Assembly: GCF_902459465.1 (NCBI RefSeq)
Contig: NC_047071.1
Location: forward strand, 12,544,385 to 12,608,384
DNA length: 64,000 nt
Origin: Asterias rubens
Taxonomy: Eukaryota; Echinodermata; Asteroidea; Forcipulatida; Asteriidae
Reading direction: 5' to 3'
In this document: positions 25,401-39,800 of the stretch, in pieces
Numbering within the stretch: the stretch's first letter is position 1
Layout: each line of letters begins with the position of its first letter
The notes under the pieces: model-generated
The model's input: only the letters and a program-made list of their open reading frames with translations
Told to the model about the DNA's origin: nothing
The model's database searches: none
Position numbers and translations under genes: made by a program

Positions 25401-28400
25401 ACTATTTAGTATAAGGACCATTTTGTGCATTTTTGACAGAAATCATTTGACGCTCTGACTTCTGTGTCCATGCTGAAGAGCAACTGGATCTCAAAGGCCA
25501 GCGCTAAGCAGAGAAAAGGAAGGCAAGTTTTAGATTCTTTTTATATCTACCTCAAGCTGTAGTTCAAAGGATATTTTATTCACATTATGTAATTCCTCTC
25601 TTTGTATATCAACATATATTTTGTATTCTTTGAGGGTAGGGCTGGTCGCTGTCGCCCAGGTATGTGCTTCCACCTGATGAGTAGAGTTCGTTATAAGAGT
25701 CTGGCAGCCTTCCAGACGCCAGAGATTCTCCGGCTGCCTCTACAGGTCAGTTGGAGAACCCCCCCCCCAACCCCCTGCCACGACACACTACTTTGTACAA
25801 ATATTCCCTTGTGAAGCTCCCAAATGTTTAACATTTTCCAATGGAGACCTTTTATTTTCACTGGGTTTTTTTTCTTCCTTGGTCTCCATAAGGTACTGAA
25901 TATGAGTGGAAGTCACCTATAAAGGCAGGCAATGGTTCATAGGCCCAATGATTTCATTGGATAAAGCTTACAATATTTGCATTATGATTGGTCTTCTCCG
26001 ATATGACATAGTTTTTCAGCTACATACACCAGCAGTTAACTGTAGTTTCGATTGTCTGCATGTGGAACGCGCAAGATGGCTGCCTGATTTTCTTGCTAAC
26101 CTGTGAAGTACGTTAATACCTTAGCAAATTTTTCTGCTACAGTAAGCAAAAAAATTTGCTTACCGATAAGCAGCGCTATGAAATTGGGCCCAGATGTTCG
26201 GACTAGAGTCGCCTACACACTCACAAACAAACATGTGCTGTATATTTCTTTGTAGGAGTTGTGCCTACACACAAAACTCTTGGCACCAGTCAACATGACC
26301 ATTGCTGAGTTCCTCTCCAAAGCGGCAGACCCACCAGCAATTCTCATCGTCAAGAATGCCGTCCAGCTTCTCAAGGTAAACAATCTGTCGAGAAACACCA
26401 TTGGGCGATTCTGGGTGAAAGGGGCTGTCCTGTCTCCGGGGGTGAAGGCATGTGTCCTCCGGGGGTGAGGGCATGTGTCCTCTATAGCCAGTTTCACGCA
26501 TCGTAGCTCTATCCCATTGGAATACAGTCCTCGAGAGGCCCTGGGAATTTGTTTACCCCACTAATTACCTCTACTCCAAAGCAGGGTGGTTATTAGAGGG
26601 GTTTGCCCATTTACTGGGTGTGATTAGTTGTAAAGCAATCCAAGTGTGAAAGAGCCCCAGGCCAGGGCCAGTAAATTCCAACCAGAAAAGTTTGGCAGTC
26701 TTGTGTTTTTCAATTGAATAAATACCTTTAAAAAACAAGAAATGGTGTCCAAGTGTTGAGTTTTAAGTCTGATCTTTCAATTCTGTTGAGTAAACAAAAG
26801 TATCACCCATAATAATGAGTTAAACTTTCTCTGTGCTTTTTCAAATAATTTGTTGTTACATGTGAAACTGTGTAACTTTTTCTCTGGTCATGCTGGTCCT
26901 GTAAAAATGGTGAGCTATAGGGATTTTCCTCACTATTTAAGCCTTGCAAGAACAAAGAATCAGACCCATATAGAATATGGTGCTTATGAGCATTTTTATT
27001 TTGCCATGCCATGACTATAAAAAAAGTAACGGTCGTGCATAATGGCGCAATTAATCATGTTTTCTTTTGGTTGTGTGGCAGGCCATTGATGCAATAGACA
27101 ACTGGGAGGATCTGACTGAGTTAGGTCACCACCTTGCTGATCTACCAGTAGAGCCTAGATTAGGCAAGATGATGCTGTACTCCATCGTACTCAAGTGCCT
27201 TGATCCTGTGCTGACTATAGTGTGTGCTCTGGCTTACAGGGATCCATGTGAGTAGACAATGACTTTTATTAAAATAACAAATTAAAGATGTACTTGACCT
27301 GCAAGGTGTCAACAAAAAATGATATGCAGAACTTGTTTTTTTATAAATATCTCACTATACGCCTCTCTTAATATTTATGCATGCCGTCATAATTCATACC
27401 CAAAATGAGGCTGTGGGCGCTACTCCCCCATCACTTGCAGTGGCTGCGCCCATCGCCTCGTTTTGGGTGAGCATTTTGACGTACCTCATGCATAAATATT
27501 AAGAGAGGCGTATAGTGTGTGCTCTGGCGTATAGGGATCCATGTGACTGGAGTATGCCTAAATAACTCCAAAATTAAAGGCAGTGGACACTATTGGTAAT
27601 TACTCAAAAAAAATTATCGGCATAAAACCTCATTTGGTAACAAGTAATGGGGAGCTTTTGATAGTATAAAACATTGTGAGAAACGGCTCCCTCTGAACAA
27701 CGTAGTTTTTGAGAAAGAAGTAATTTTCCACGAATTTGATTTTGAGACCTCAAGTTTAGAATTTGAGGTCTGGAAATCAAGCATCTGAAAGCACACAACT
27801 TCGTGTGACAAGGGTTTTTTTCTTTCATTAATATCTCGCAACTCCGACGACCAATTTAGCTCAAATTTTTACAGGTTTGTTATTTTATGCACATGTTGAG
27901 ATACACCAAGTGAGAAGACTGGCCTTTGACAATTACCAATCGTGTCCACTGTCTTTAAAGACGTACTTGACTAAAAAGTTGTCAACAAAAAATTATATGC
28001 AGAACTCGTTTATAAATAATTCTCCCTGATTTTGCAGCAAGTTCCCTGAAACCAGTCAAATCTTTCCATGTTATGATGAACAAACTTGAAAATCTATGAA
28101 TTAGAAATTTTGCCCCCATTATGTTGGATGTAATTCTATATATCTCCTTGGTTGCTGTACAATATTGATATATGGGTTAATTTACTACTATTTTGTAATT
28201 TGTGTAGTTTAAAGGCAGTGGACACTATTGGTAATTGTCAAAGACTAGCCTTCACAGTTGGTGTATCTCAACATATGCATAAAATAACAAACCTGTGAAA
28301 ATTTGAGCTCAATCGGTCATCGAAGTTGCGAGATAATTATGAAAGAAAAAACACCCTTGTCACACGAAGTTGTGTGCGTTTAGATGGTTGATTTCGAGAC

Positions 28401-31400
28401 CTCAAGTTCTGAGGTCTCGAAATCAAATTTGTGGAAAATTACTCAAAAACTATGGCACTTCAGAAGGAACCGTTTCACACAATGTTTTGAGCTCAATCGG
28501 TCATCGAAGTTGCGAGATAATTATGAAAGAAAAAACACCCTTGTCACACGAAGTTGTGTGCGTTTAGATGGTTGATTTCGAGACCTCAAGTTCTGAGGTC
28601 TCGAAATCAAATTTGTGGAAAATTACTCAAAAACTATGGCACTTCAGAAGGAACCGTTTCACACAATGTTTTATACCAACAACCTCTCCCCATTACTCGT
28701 CACCAAGAAAGGTTTTATGCTAATAATTATTTTGAGTAATTACCAATAGTGTCCACTGCCTTTAACCAAGATTTTCTGTAAATGCGTGGCTTGTTGTGTC
28801 CCGAACGGTCAATCACACTGGACTCAAGCTTTTGTGTTTCTGATCAGTAGAGTCCCAGTGGGTTGAGTCTGGGTCATGACACTTGTGTCCTAAAGCAAGA
28901 CACTAGACCATTTTTTGCTTCATCCTTTGGATGGGATTTAAAGCCGTCAGTCTTTTGTTATCACAAGGAACCTAATGCACTTACTGTTAAAGGGAGTGGA
29001 CACTATTGGTAAATACTCAAAATAATTGTTTGCATAATAACTGACTTGGTATTAATGAGCAGTGGAGAGCTGTTGATAGTATAACAAATTGTGAGAAACA
29101 GCTCCCTCTGAAGTAACGCAGTTTTTGAGAGAGAAGTAATTTTCCACGAATTTGACTACTCAGAATTAGATTTTGAGGTGCCGAAGTCAAGCATCTGAAA
29201 GCACACAACTTCGTGTGACAAGGGTGTTTTTTTCTTCCATTATTTTCTCGCAAGATTGATGACCAATAATTGAGTTCAAATGTTCACAGGTTTGTTATTT
29301 TATGCATATGTTGAGATACACCAAGTGAGAAGACTGGTCTTTGACAATTACCAAAAGTGTGTCCAGTGTCTTTAAGAGTAAGGGCTTACCTCGGTGTTCC
29401 GGGCTTTATTTGGTGCACATTGCACCACAGCACCTTCCTAACCTTTGCTGTCATCTCTTTTATGCAGTCGTTTTGCCAAACCATCCCTCCGAGAAGCGAG
29501 CAGCAATGGCCGTCCGTAAGAAGTACGCTGCCAATACCTACAGCGACCACATGGCCTTACTCAGAGCATTCCAGGTAATTAATGAAACATTAACTCTGCA
29601 TAGATTTTGTACATTCGGTGCTACGAGAGGTTTGCGGTAACACTATGTGAATATCTCTTTTGAGTGGTAGTGATTCTGAAAAGAACAGGTGGTTAACGAC
29701 TCAACGTTTCCATCAGTGTGCTCTAAGGTGACCATAAAAGTCTGTTCAAAGTTGGGTATGAAGTACATTCTGCTCTACCAGCCAGGCTCCTAGTGGATGA
29801 TAACCATGGACTATGATGGGGGGGGGGGGTTCCCCCCTTTCACCTTCAGGGGATGGTGGCAACATGCCCATGGTGATTTAAGTCAATATAACCCTCACCT
29901 TGAAGTGGCCGTCTGTGATACTAGGCAATATCTCATAAACAAAATTTTTAATGGCTATCAACATATGGACTTTTTTTGTCATTTTAACACTCTCCATAGA
30001 CTAAACACCAAAGAAAATGTGACGTGGCCGTTTGTAGCCATGAGATATCGGCAATCTCTCATAACAAAAATCAGAACAAAATCCAAAAGTTGTGTAATAG
30101 AAGGATTATTATTGAGATTACAATGTTCCTGTTTGATATCTAGGCGTGGCAGAGAGCTCGTAGTGATGGTTGGGAGAGAGCATTCTGCGTCAGGAACTAT
30201 TTGTCTCAGGCCACCATGGAGATGATAGTAGGAATGAGGTAAGCGTCTTCCAGGCTGAAAGACAATTAATAAATCCTGATTGTCTCTGCGAATTTAAGTC
30301 TCAGGGGAAACAATTGACTTATAGAGGTTTATTTTACATGCGTGAACAAAAATACAAGTTTCATTTTGACATATTTTACACACTTTTATGACCTTTTGTG
30401 TAATTTTGTGTCTCGCCTGTGTCATTTTTAGTTCTAAAATGACCTTTTGAAAAAGAAGTTATGTCATAATCTGAAAATAACTTGTAATGGAGAAACAGCC
30501 TAATAAACTTGTGTGGTACTAAGATCTAAGATTAAGTGTTATGTTCCACATGCGTAGCACAGCTACAGACAAAGACCCCACGAGTGTCAAGACTTGGGTT
30601 CCTTGGGGAGAAGCATGGTACTGGATCAAAGATTCCTTGAAGGAGTGTAAACCTGAAGTAGTTTAGAGATGAAAGAAGAAAAAAAATGAAATAAATTGAC
30701 GAAAGCTAAACTACGTTTCAGGACCCAGCTTCTAGGCCAGCTCAGAGCTTCTGGATTTGTGCGAGCTCGAGGACCGGGAGACATCCGAGATCTGAACACC
30801 AACTCTGAGAACTGGGCAGTGGTAAAGGCGTCGCTGTGTGCCGGCATGTACCCTAACATCATCAAGGTGGACCGGGAGAGAAAACAACTTACAACTCAGT
30901 AAGTGTTGAGAAGGGGGGGGGGGAGGGGTAGAAGGGAAGGTGGAAGAGCCAGACTAAGCTGCTGGGCTTCTAGAGAACTGGCTCGTTATAATGATGATGT
31001 ACATTGTATTGTAAAGGAGCAGTGAAGAGCAAATACAAATATATTAGAAAGGCTGTTTACTAGTGTTATGACATACACAGAAATGTGGGGACTTTTATAC
31101 AAATGAACAAAGGTTCCCACAACTTTTTTTTGTGTTAAACTGGGTATCAAAAAGGCAATTCTTTGGAAAATGGAATACAAGAACAACAATAGCACTTCCC
31201 CACAACTCAATGTGCAAACTTAATGGTGATTTTATTTAGCCTTGAAGAAGCAGTCTGCCAGGGTCCACTTAAAAGTCATTGGCATTTATACTGCAGATCA
31301 TTTTGTTTGGTAAACAGTTTGCTACAGTAACTACTACTCTTTTCATGGAAACTTTTGTTTGTGTATACCTTGTAATACAGGACAGAGAGCAAGATCCGAT

Positions 31401-32714
31401 TCCATCCCAACTCGGTGCTACACGATTCCTCCAATAACAAGCTATCAATGGGTATGGCACAACAAGGGATCATAGATTCTTTACCCACTGATTGGCTGAT
31501 CTACGAGGAAATGACAAGGTGAGCTAGTTAAGTTATTTTTATTTTACAAACATCCACAGAATTACATTAAACTTAAAAGATATTGATGGTAGAAAGGTTC
31601 CCTCAATATTATTACTTGCTGAGGTGCTGTAGTTTTTGAGAAATAAGTAAAATAATTTCACAAATTTGTTGTTGTCTATGTAAGAAGAAACTTAATTTAG
31701 CATGTACAACAGATTTACCTGACTTTCCTAGAAATATTGCTCTGTGATTTTTACTTTTTTTTCTCAAAAACTTGATGATTAATGAAGCTAGAACTAAATT
31801 AGATTACACCTTCATTCACAGTGAGTAGGGATTCATGTCATGTCCAAAAACTTGATCTACAAAAGGTATCAAAACCAAAAAGGTGAAAGCTTCAAGAAAA
31901 ATAAAGACTGTTTGAAGAGAGAGAAGGTGTCTAGGGTGGGTTTCACAAAGAGTTCAGACTAGTCTTGTCCAGAGTTTAGGACTAGCCTGAAGTTTTGAAG
32001 TCTTTACAATAAGTGCACTGTTTTTTTACATGCATAACACAACACACAGGACCTGTGATTTTACATAACATCTTAATGGCGCAGCAATAATGTCATGACA
32101 GGGACTCAAACCGACACTCTGCTGATCAGAAACACAAAATCTTGAGTCGGGTGTTGTTATTTGCTCAGCCTAAAACGCCGAAAAGGCCTTAATTCAGACA
32201 AAGCAATCTATTGTTGTCTTTGAATTTTAAATGAATCATTCAAACAACCTATAATCAAGTTATTGATCCACTCCCCTAGGTTCCACCGCCACACGAGTAT
32301 CCGCTGCACAACCATTGTTTCCCCCCTCGCAGTGGCGCTCTTCACCGGCCCGTCTCGTCTTCCTCAAGATGCCCTCGTTCAGCCGGAAGACAACATCGCC
32401 AACGGAGCCAACCAGGACGACAGCGACAGCGATGCTGACGACGAGGAGAAAGGTCAAAGGGCAGGACTGAAACTAGACGACTGGATCGTTCTCAGGGCAG
32501 ACACAGAGGTTGGTACTTATTCTCGTTTGTTATTTTTTTGTTTAGATTATCTTCCCATCAAGGGAACTTCAAAACTCTCACTTGGGGGATATCAACATCA
32601 AGCTGGCAATAGCCAATCTCTCTCAAACAACATTTCTTTTACGTGTATTGCACAAATCAAGAAATTCTGATTCAAAAACTAGATGACAGTATTTATTCTA
32701 GTCATTGTGAAATC

Positions 32715-32757
<43 letters not shown>

Positions 32758-33825
32758 GAACACATAATAGAGCGCCGGTATCCGCCTCAGGAAGGCGCTC
32801 ATGGCGCCTTAGGAGAGAAAGACAAATTAGGACTGAGGATTGTGTGAGTATGCTTGTTTGAACAGGTGAGATTTTAAGTTTGTCTTGAATGTTGTGATGG
32901 ATGGAGATGATTCGACAGTCAATGGGAGTTGGTTCCACACCCAGGCTGATGCTACAGAAAATAGTGGAAGTTCTGGGGTGATGAAGCATCATGAGCTCAT
33001 TAGAACGCAGTCCGGTGTGTGCTGAGGTGTATGGGTGGATGAGGTTGATGAGGTATTCTGGAGCATTGTTGTGAAGAATTTTGAAAATGAATAGGGCAAG
33101 TTTGTAATCCTGTGTGATATTGGCAGCCAGTGGAGATCCTGTAATACAGGAGTGATGCGGGAATATTTACTGGTGAGAGAAACTAGTTTGGCAGCGATGT
33201 TCTGTAGACGCTGCAGACGTTTTAATTGGTTTCTCCTAATGTCAAAAAGCAGTGAATTGCCCATGTCGGTTTTGGAAGTAATGAAAGCGTGAACAAGTAT
33301 TTCAGTGGTGTGTTTGTCAAGATATTTCCGAATGTGTCCAATGTTACGGATTGATATGCAAACTGATCTTAGAAGTTGTTAGCTTGGTAGGTTTTGAACC
33401 CATAACATTGTGATGGCAAGTTTTGCAGTTTAACCACGGTGACTACCAGGAAAGCCAGTCTTTTTCGGGGTCCGTGAACAAATTAGCCAATGATAAGTGG
33501 TAATGGGTTAAAAATTATAAGATAATTATGGTGAGGACCCTGTCATTATCTCACATCCATGAGCATGCAATGTAGAAGAAAAAAAATTCATGTTACATTT
33601 ATTTTGTTCATTGTTCATGGTTGATGCAGGGCAAAAAAGGGGACTAAAAGTAAAATATTTTTGTACAAATCAGGTCGTGTAACTTCAGACTATGATAAAT
33701 TGATATTGTTTTTCTTTTCAGGCTGCTAATCTAGCACTGTTACTCAGACAGAAGTGGCACACATTGTTCCTACGGAGGATGCGCATGCCAGCTAAACCAT
33801 GGACACCGGGCGATGAGGTCAGTAG

Positions 33826-33858
<33 letters not shown>

Positions 33859-36800
33859 GATTTTATTATAAACATTAAAAAATACATTTTCCATCACTGC
33901 CAAAAGCTGAAATAGGGAAAAAACAATAACAATTTACACAAGGAAATATTAGAGCGTTTAGTTTTGACAACGTAATGCTGATTTATAGGCAACATTATAA
34001 AGAAAGATACAATAAAAGTCACATGTGGAAGTTTCAGCTTAAAAACGTCTGCTTGGTGAGAAGCGGAGGAGCAACTACGCACAAACCTCTTATAGAATTA
34101 TTCACATTTTGTCAAATCTCATCCTTGCTTTTAAAGACACTGGACACTGTTGGTAATTGTCAAAGACCAGTCTTCTCACTTGGTGTATCTCAACATCTCA
34201 ACGAAGTTGTGTGCTTTCAGATGCTTTATTTCGAGACCTCGAATTCTAAATCTGAGGTCTCGAAATCAAATTTGTGGAAAATTACTTCTTTCTCGAAAAC
34301 TATGTTACTTCAGTGGGAGCCGTTTATCACAATGTTTTATACTATCAACCTCTCCCAATTACTCGTTACCAAGTAAGGTTTTATGCTAATAAATAATTTG
34401 AGTAATTACCAATAGTGTCCACTGCCTTTAAGTAGTTTTTTTTTATGGGTTTCATGAACAATTTTTTAAACTATTTTTTTCATTGAATTGGTTGACAGGC
34501 TACGCCAAACAAACAGTTTATTTGTATAGGCCTGACTGTGAATAACCATTCTCATTTTTAGGCTGTCTTGAGAACCATTGTCAAAGTTCTTAGCAATGAA
34601 GAGCAGGCATTAGGATTGCAGCAACCTGTTGGTGTTGGTCAGCGCCCAAAGCCCATGGGTAGGTCATGATTGCCAGCAGTAAATTATTAGAAAAGTTTCC
34701 TTCCATTAGGTTTATAGCTCTCTGTTAAATTATATGTGTCTGGTCCAAATTTCATAGAGCTGCTTGAGCAGAAAATATTGCTAAGTAGTTTTATTATGCT
34801 TAGCTACTTTTTTGGCTTACGCAGCTCTATGAATTTGAGCCCTGGGCCTAATTTCACGACACTGGTTTGCTCCAAATTCGGCACTTACGATTCAATTCTC
34901 CACTTATGCAAGTGCGGAATTTCTGCATTAACTGTGTAAGCGAAGAATGCCTGAAAATGTGGAGTACGGACAGGCACATGCAAAAATTCCCAGATAATCT
35001 GAGATACGTTTGAAGTTATTAAGCAGACATGCCAACTAGTATAATTTTCCCGTATTTCGTACAGGTTTTTTGTAAAAAATACGGATGTACGGGTTTTGCA
35101 AAAAATTTTGCAGTTTTGAGCTCCACCACCACAAAAAATACAATTTTCTGCCTTTTTTTAACTCAAGTTCAATATTTTATTTATTGACACAAATATTTGT
35201 TTTCGGCCGACTACTTATGGCATACATGTACAATGATTATCCAGTGAACTATATTCCCCCGTATTAATTTAATGTTCACCACATCACATAGATCGTTTTC
35301 CCTCGCATCGTCATTGCATGCACGCTAGCGAAAATCTGCCTTGCATTCCACACGCCAGTTTATCTGACGTCCGAATTTCACAGGGAACCAGTCTAACACA
35401 ATCCATTGAACAGCAGAGGGCGCTGTTGTCGGAAATGCCCATATATGGTATCGGTCGTTTAATGAATGGACGAAAAACATGGTGATAGTTTACGAAAGAA
35501 TTTGCCAAAATATGTCCTTTAAAAACAAAACAAAATTATAACTTAAAAAAAAAAAAAAAATTATTTTATGTTATTATTTTTACTTCACTTTTAACTTATG
35601 ACCTGTTCGATAACAATAATGGCCTTCTCTATTTTGCCTATCTTTGGGAAAAAAAACAATTGAAATTCTTGTTTACGCTTGTTTTATCAAAAATACTGGT
35701 TTTTAGTGAAAAACACAGGTTTTGGGGTTTCAGAATATAGTTTTGTGATCCCAGAGGTTGGCATGTCTGATTAAGGAATTTCCTGCTTCCATTAGTGCAG
35801 ATTCTAACATTTTGGTAAGCACAGCCATAAAATATTTACTTAAATGCTTGTTTATGCATGGCGAAAGTAAGATTGAAAAGTTGTTTTTTTATTTATTTTT
35901 TTTATCACTTTTTAACAAATCCTTTATTCATGGTTGACAGCTATGGATCATTTCAATAACACCCCGCCCCGACGGAGCGTTGGTAATAGGTTCAATCAAC
36001 AAGCTCATCAGAATAACCAAGGTTCACGGATGGCAAGTACCGTATCCAACGACAGAGTGCAAGAATTCAGTAAGTTTTTAATGCAAGTGGACAACAACTG
36101 GTAAATGTCAAAGACCACTACATGTTTTTCCACTTTATGTGTCCCAACTTACACATGAAATAACAATGAAGGTTTATGCTCAATAGGTCATCGAAGTCAC
36201 AAGAAAATCAGAAATGAAATCCTTACTTGTTTTCAATGTTTTCATCGTCAGGATTTGGACTCACAAGATCAAAACTAATTGGTTTGCTGATTTCTCAAAA
36301 CCATAGCATTTCAATCAAAAATATTTAAAGGGAAGGTTTGTACCCTGACCGTCAGTTATGTGCAAATCTGTAACCAGTTTTTATATTTTCAATCTTTCTA
36401 ATGCTTTGCACATCCATTGAATGCAAGTGGCATATATATACATGCAATTCAGTCTTAAATTGCATGAGGGAAGAGTCATGTTGTGGTCGAGCGGATAAGA
36501 CAACCGAACTCAAGCTCTGGTGTTTCCTATCAGCTGAGTGTGGATTCAAGTCTCGGCTTAAAGCAAGACACTTTAACTATTATTGCAGTGTCCTTCGAAA
36601 GGGAATTAAACTTACAAAATATCAATAGTGCCTTTGAATTTTACATTTTGTTTCCAACCTGTGTGGGTAAAATATTGGAGTATGCTGCCATTGGTATTGC
36701 TCGTTAAAAAAACGATAAAGTTTTAAGAAGTAACTTGTTTATTGTTTCACAACTTCTTGTTTTTTACCAGGACCATCAGGCAATAAAAAACATTGGGGTT

Positions 36801-39800
36801 GTTCTTCTCCTCCAAACCAAACCAAAACTCCTGCTTCAAGTAAGCCAGCTTCTACCCTGAACGCCTCAGCTCCTGCCTGGCAAGGGAAGGCATCTTACAG
36901 TGGTGGCAGTAGTGGAAATGCTGGTGGCAGAGGTGAGATTTCTGGTGGCAGCAGTGGGACTACTGGTGGCAGCAGTGGGATAACTAGTGGCGGCAGCAGG
37001 ATGAAGGCTGCAGGAGGTGTTGAGGCTTATGGAGGGCAGCAAGTACCACAGTGTCCTGATAGCTCATTGAATGCAGTAAGATACTTCATCATGAAGTGTC
37101 ACGATCCCTTCAATATTGAGCTGTCATTTCACAATGGGTTATGGTGTGTGTCTCCAACTACTGCAAAAATACTAAGCAGTGCATTCCAAGTGAGTATTAA
37201 GGAGGGAAAGTCATGCCCTGTACCAAGCATATAAAAAAAAAGCGACCAATAATGCACCCATAGTGCTGTGATAAAAAAACCTTATTGCAACTCTTTGTAC
37301 AGTATTATCCTACTGACACAGCAAAGTAGGGAGCCAGAGGCCTTTGTAGGAGAGTGCTCGTGGGGGCCAGCGAAGCACTGTCCCCCACGAGCCTTCTCTG
37401 GAGACGCGGTCCGTTATTAAAGCATGAACGACAGGGCAGGTGGGGCCCTTACCTGTCCGGGTTGGGGGCCTGGGACAAGGCCTTGTGTGTTGAAATGGTT
37501 TTGTTTCTTAGTATGAACTTATTTCAACTGAGTGTTGTGGCCGAGTGGTCTCTACCAGCCAGGCTCCTACTGGATGACACCCATGCCCACATCCTTAGGG
37601 ACTATGAAAGCCTCATGAGTAGGTGTTAACGTGCCCCTGGTGACAATTATATTGGATAGCCTGAATCAATTGAAGACAGTGGACACTATTGGTAACTGCA
37701 AAGACCAGTCTATTCACTTGGTGTATCTCAACATATGCACAAAATAACAAACCTGTGAAAATTTGAGCTCGATTTGTTGTCAGAGTTGCGAGATAACTAT
37801 GCCAGATGCTTGATTTCGAGACCTTAAAATTCTAAACTTGAGGTCTCGAAATCTAATTCGTGGAAAATTACTTCTTTCTCGAAAACTACGTCACTTCGGA
37901 GGGAGCCGTTTCTCACAAGGTTTTATACTATCAACCTCTCCCCATTACTCGTTACCAATGGAGGTTTTATGCTGATAATTATTTTGAGTAATTACCAATA
38001 GTGTCCACTGCCTTTAAATGTAGCTCTCACCTTGAAGTGGCTGTGTGGCCTTATGATGTTAGGCGATCTTTCATTTAATAAAACCTACATGAAAACTGTA
38101 TGTATAATCCATTTATGCAAATCTTGATTGTATCTCTACAGACGTCCCAAGCTATCTTCCTGTTCTTTGCAATCCAAGGCAGTAATCACTTTCAGGGATT
38201 TAGCAAGATGACGTCGGACATTCGCTATTCACAGACTGTGGAGTGGAGAGATGGCTCCATGAGGAACGGCGCTGAAGTTGGCGTGCAGTGGATCAAAAGG
38301 TAGTTTCCTTGGATTCAGTGAACCTATCCAATAAGTCAATATGGGGGAAAGCTCCATTAAATGAAGAGGCTAGAATAAAACATCCTTTTCATCTAACTAC
38401 TAACACCTGTTATCTCCATTTAATTCCTTTTCTGAACAGTGGGCTTAAAGCCATTAAACACTTTCAGTAAACAGTATTGTCCAAGTCCCACACTTCGTGT
38501 ATCACAACTAATATATAAAATAACAAACCTGTGAAAATTTAGGCTCAATTGGTCATTGGAGTCGGGAGAAAATAACGGGAAAACCCACTCATGTTTTTGC
38601 GCGTTTCTCCTTGTCATGACATGTGTTTAAAATAAATTCGTAATTCTCGCTAACGAGAATTGATATTGTTTTAATGTTTTCTCAAAAAGTAAAGCATTTC
38701 ATGGAACAATATTTCAAGAGAAGTCTTTCACCATTACCTTCTGTAAACCCTGTAAATTATTTGTAAATCTGTGAATTTTTTTTTTCTGTACCGAAATTGT
38801 ATAATGGCTTTAAAGGGTTTGGGTACTTTATGTGGGACACTTAACACAAACTTTCACGTAATAAAGATAATGATGGTAGAAAGTAAAATACTACTTGCTT
38901 TGGTGCTGTAGTTTTTGAGAAACTAGTAAAACAATTCACAAAAAAAATTTGTTCTCATTGAGACAAAAGTTATTTTAGCCTGTACAACGGATTTACGCGA
39001 CTCTCCTGAAAACATTGCACTGTGATTTTCGTTTTCTCAAAAACTTTCTCAAAAACTTACATTATATTACATACATCTTCATTTACAGTGAGTTGAGATT
39101 CAGATCAAGGCCAAAAACTTGATCTGCAACAGTTCTGAAAATAAAACTAAGTCATTAGGGGAAAGCTCCATTAAAGAAAGAGCCTAGACTAAAACATCCT
39201 TTCCATCTGACATCTAACACCTGTTATCTCCATGTAATTCCTCTTCCAAAGAGTAACCTAATTGGATCTTGCACAAACCAGTAGGGCTGCTGACTGCCAC
39301 AGGCAGATTAACGCAACTTTCAATGGATGGTCTCAGTCCTAATATGTGAGCTTTACCACACAAATAGTTTTGTATAATGCTCACACTAACGGGTCTGCAA
39401 TTGTTTTCTCCTTGCAAAATTTCAAATACCAAGTCCAAGTTTTTTGTTCTGTTTCCTTCATAGAGCCAATGTCAGCTTCAACCAGACACGGTTTTTGCTC
39501 AACCAGAAAGTGCAGATGAACAGAGACGGTCAGGTAAATCATTTGAATCAAGAATGGACTATGACTATCGTCTAGGTGTTCTTGGTGTTGAGGAAGAAGC
39601 CAAATGGGGTAGACTGTGTAATAGTGGTGGGTTTGTCACAGATTTCTAGGCATTTTGGGCTGGGGCCCCCCGAGTCTCCTTGTATCTGTGGTGTCATTTT
39701 TGGAAGCGATTGGGAATCAAGTTACTTTTATCTCATACTTAAAAGCCGTTGCTGCGTTTCGCATCGCAAACTGAAATTAATAATCAGTCTGGCCCTTGTC

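Noticed and set aside
28208..28765. CRISPR-like or array-like repetition
   Set aside because: Only two large adjacent units inside a eukaryotic MITE; no short repeat-spacer structure.
29797..30225. 142-codon plus-strand open frame
   Set aside because: It overlaps YTHDC2 exon 22 in another frame; the true frame there encodes [14 protein letters not shown].
35024..35769. Possible autonomous hAT transposon
   Set aside because: TIRs are present but the 720-bp interior is AT-rich with stops in all frames; non-autonomous.
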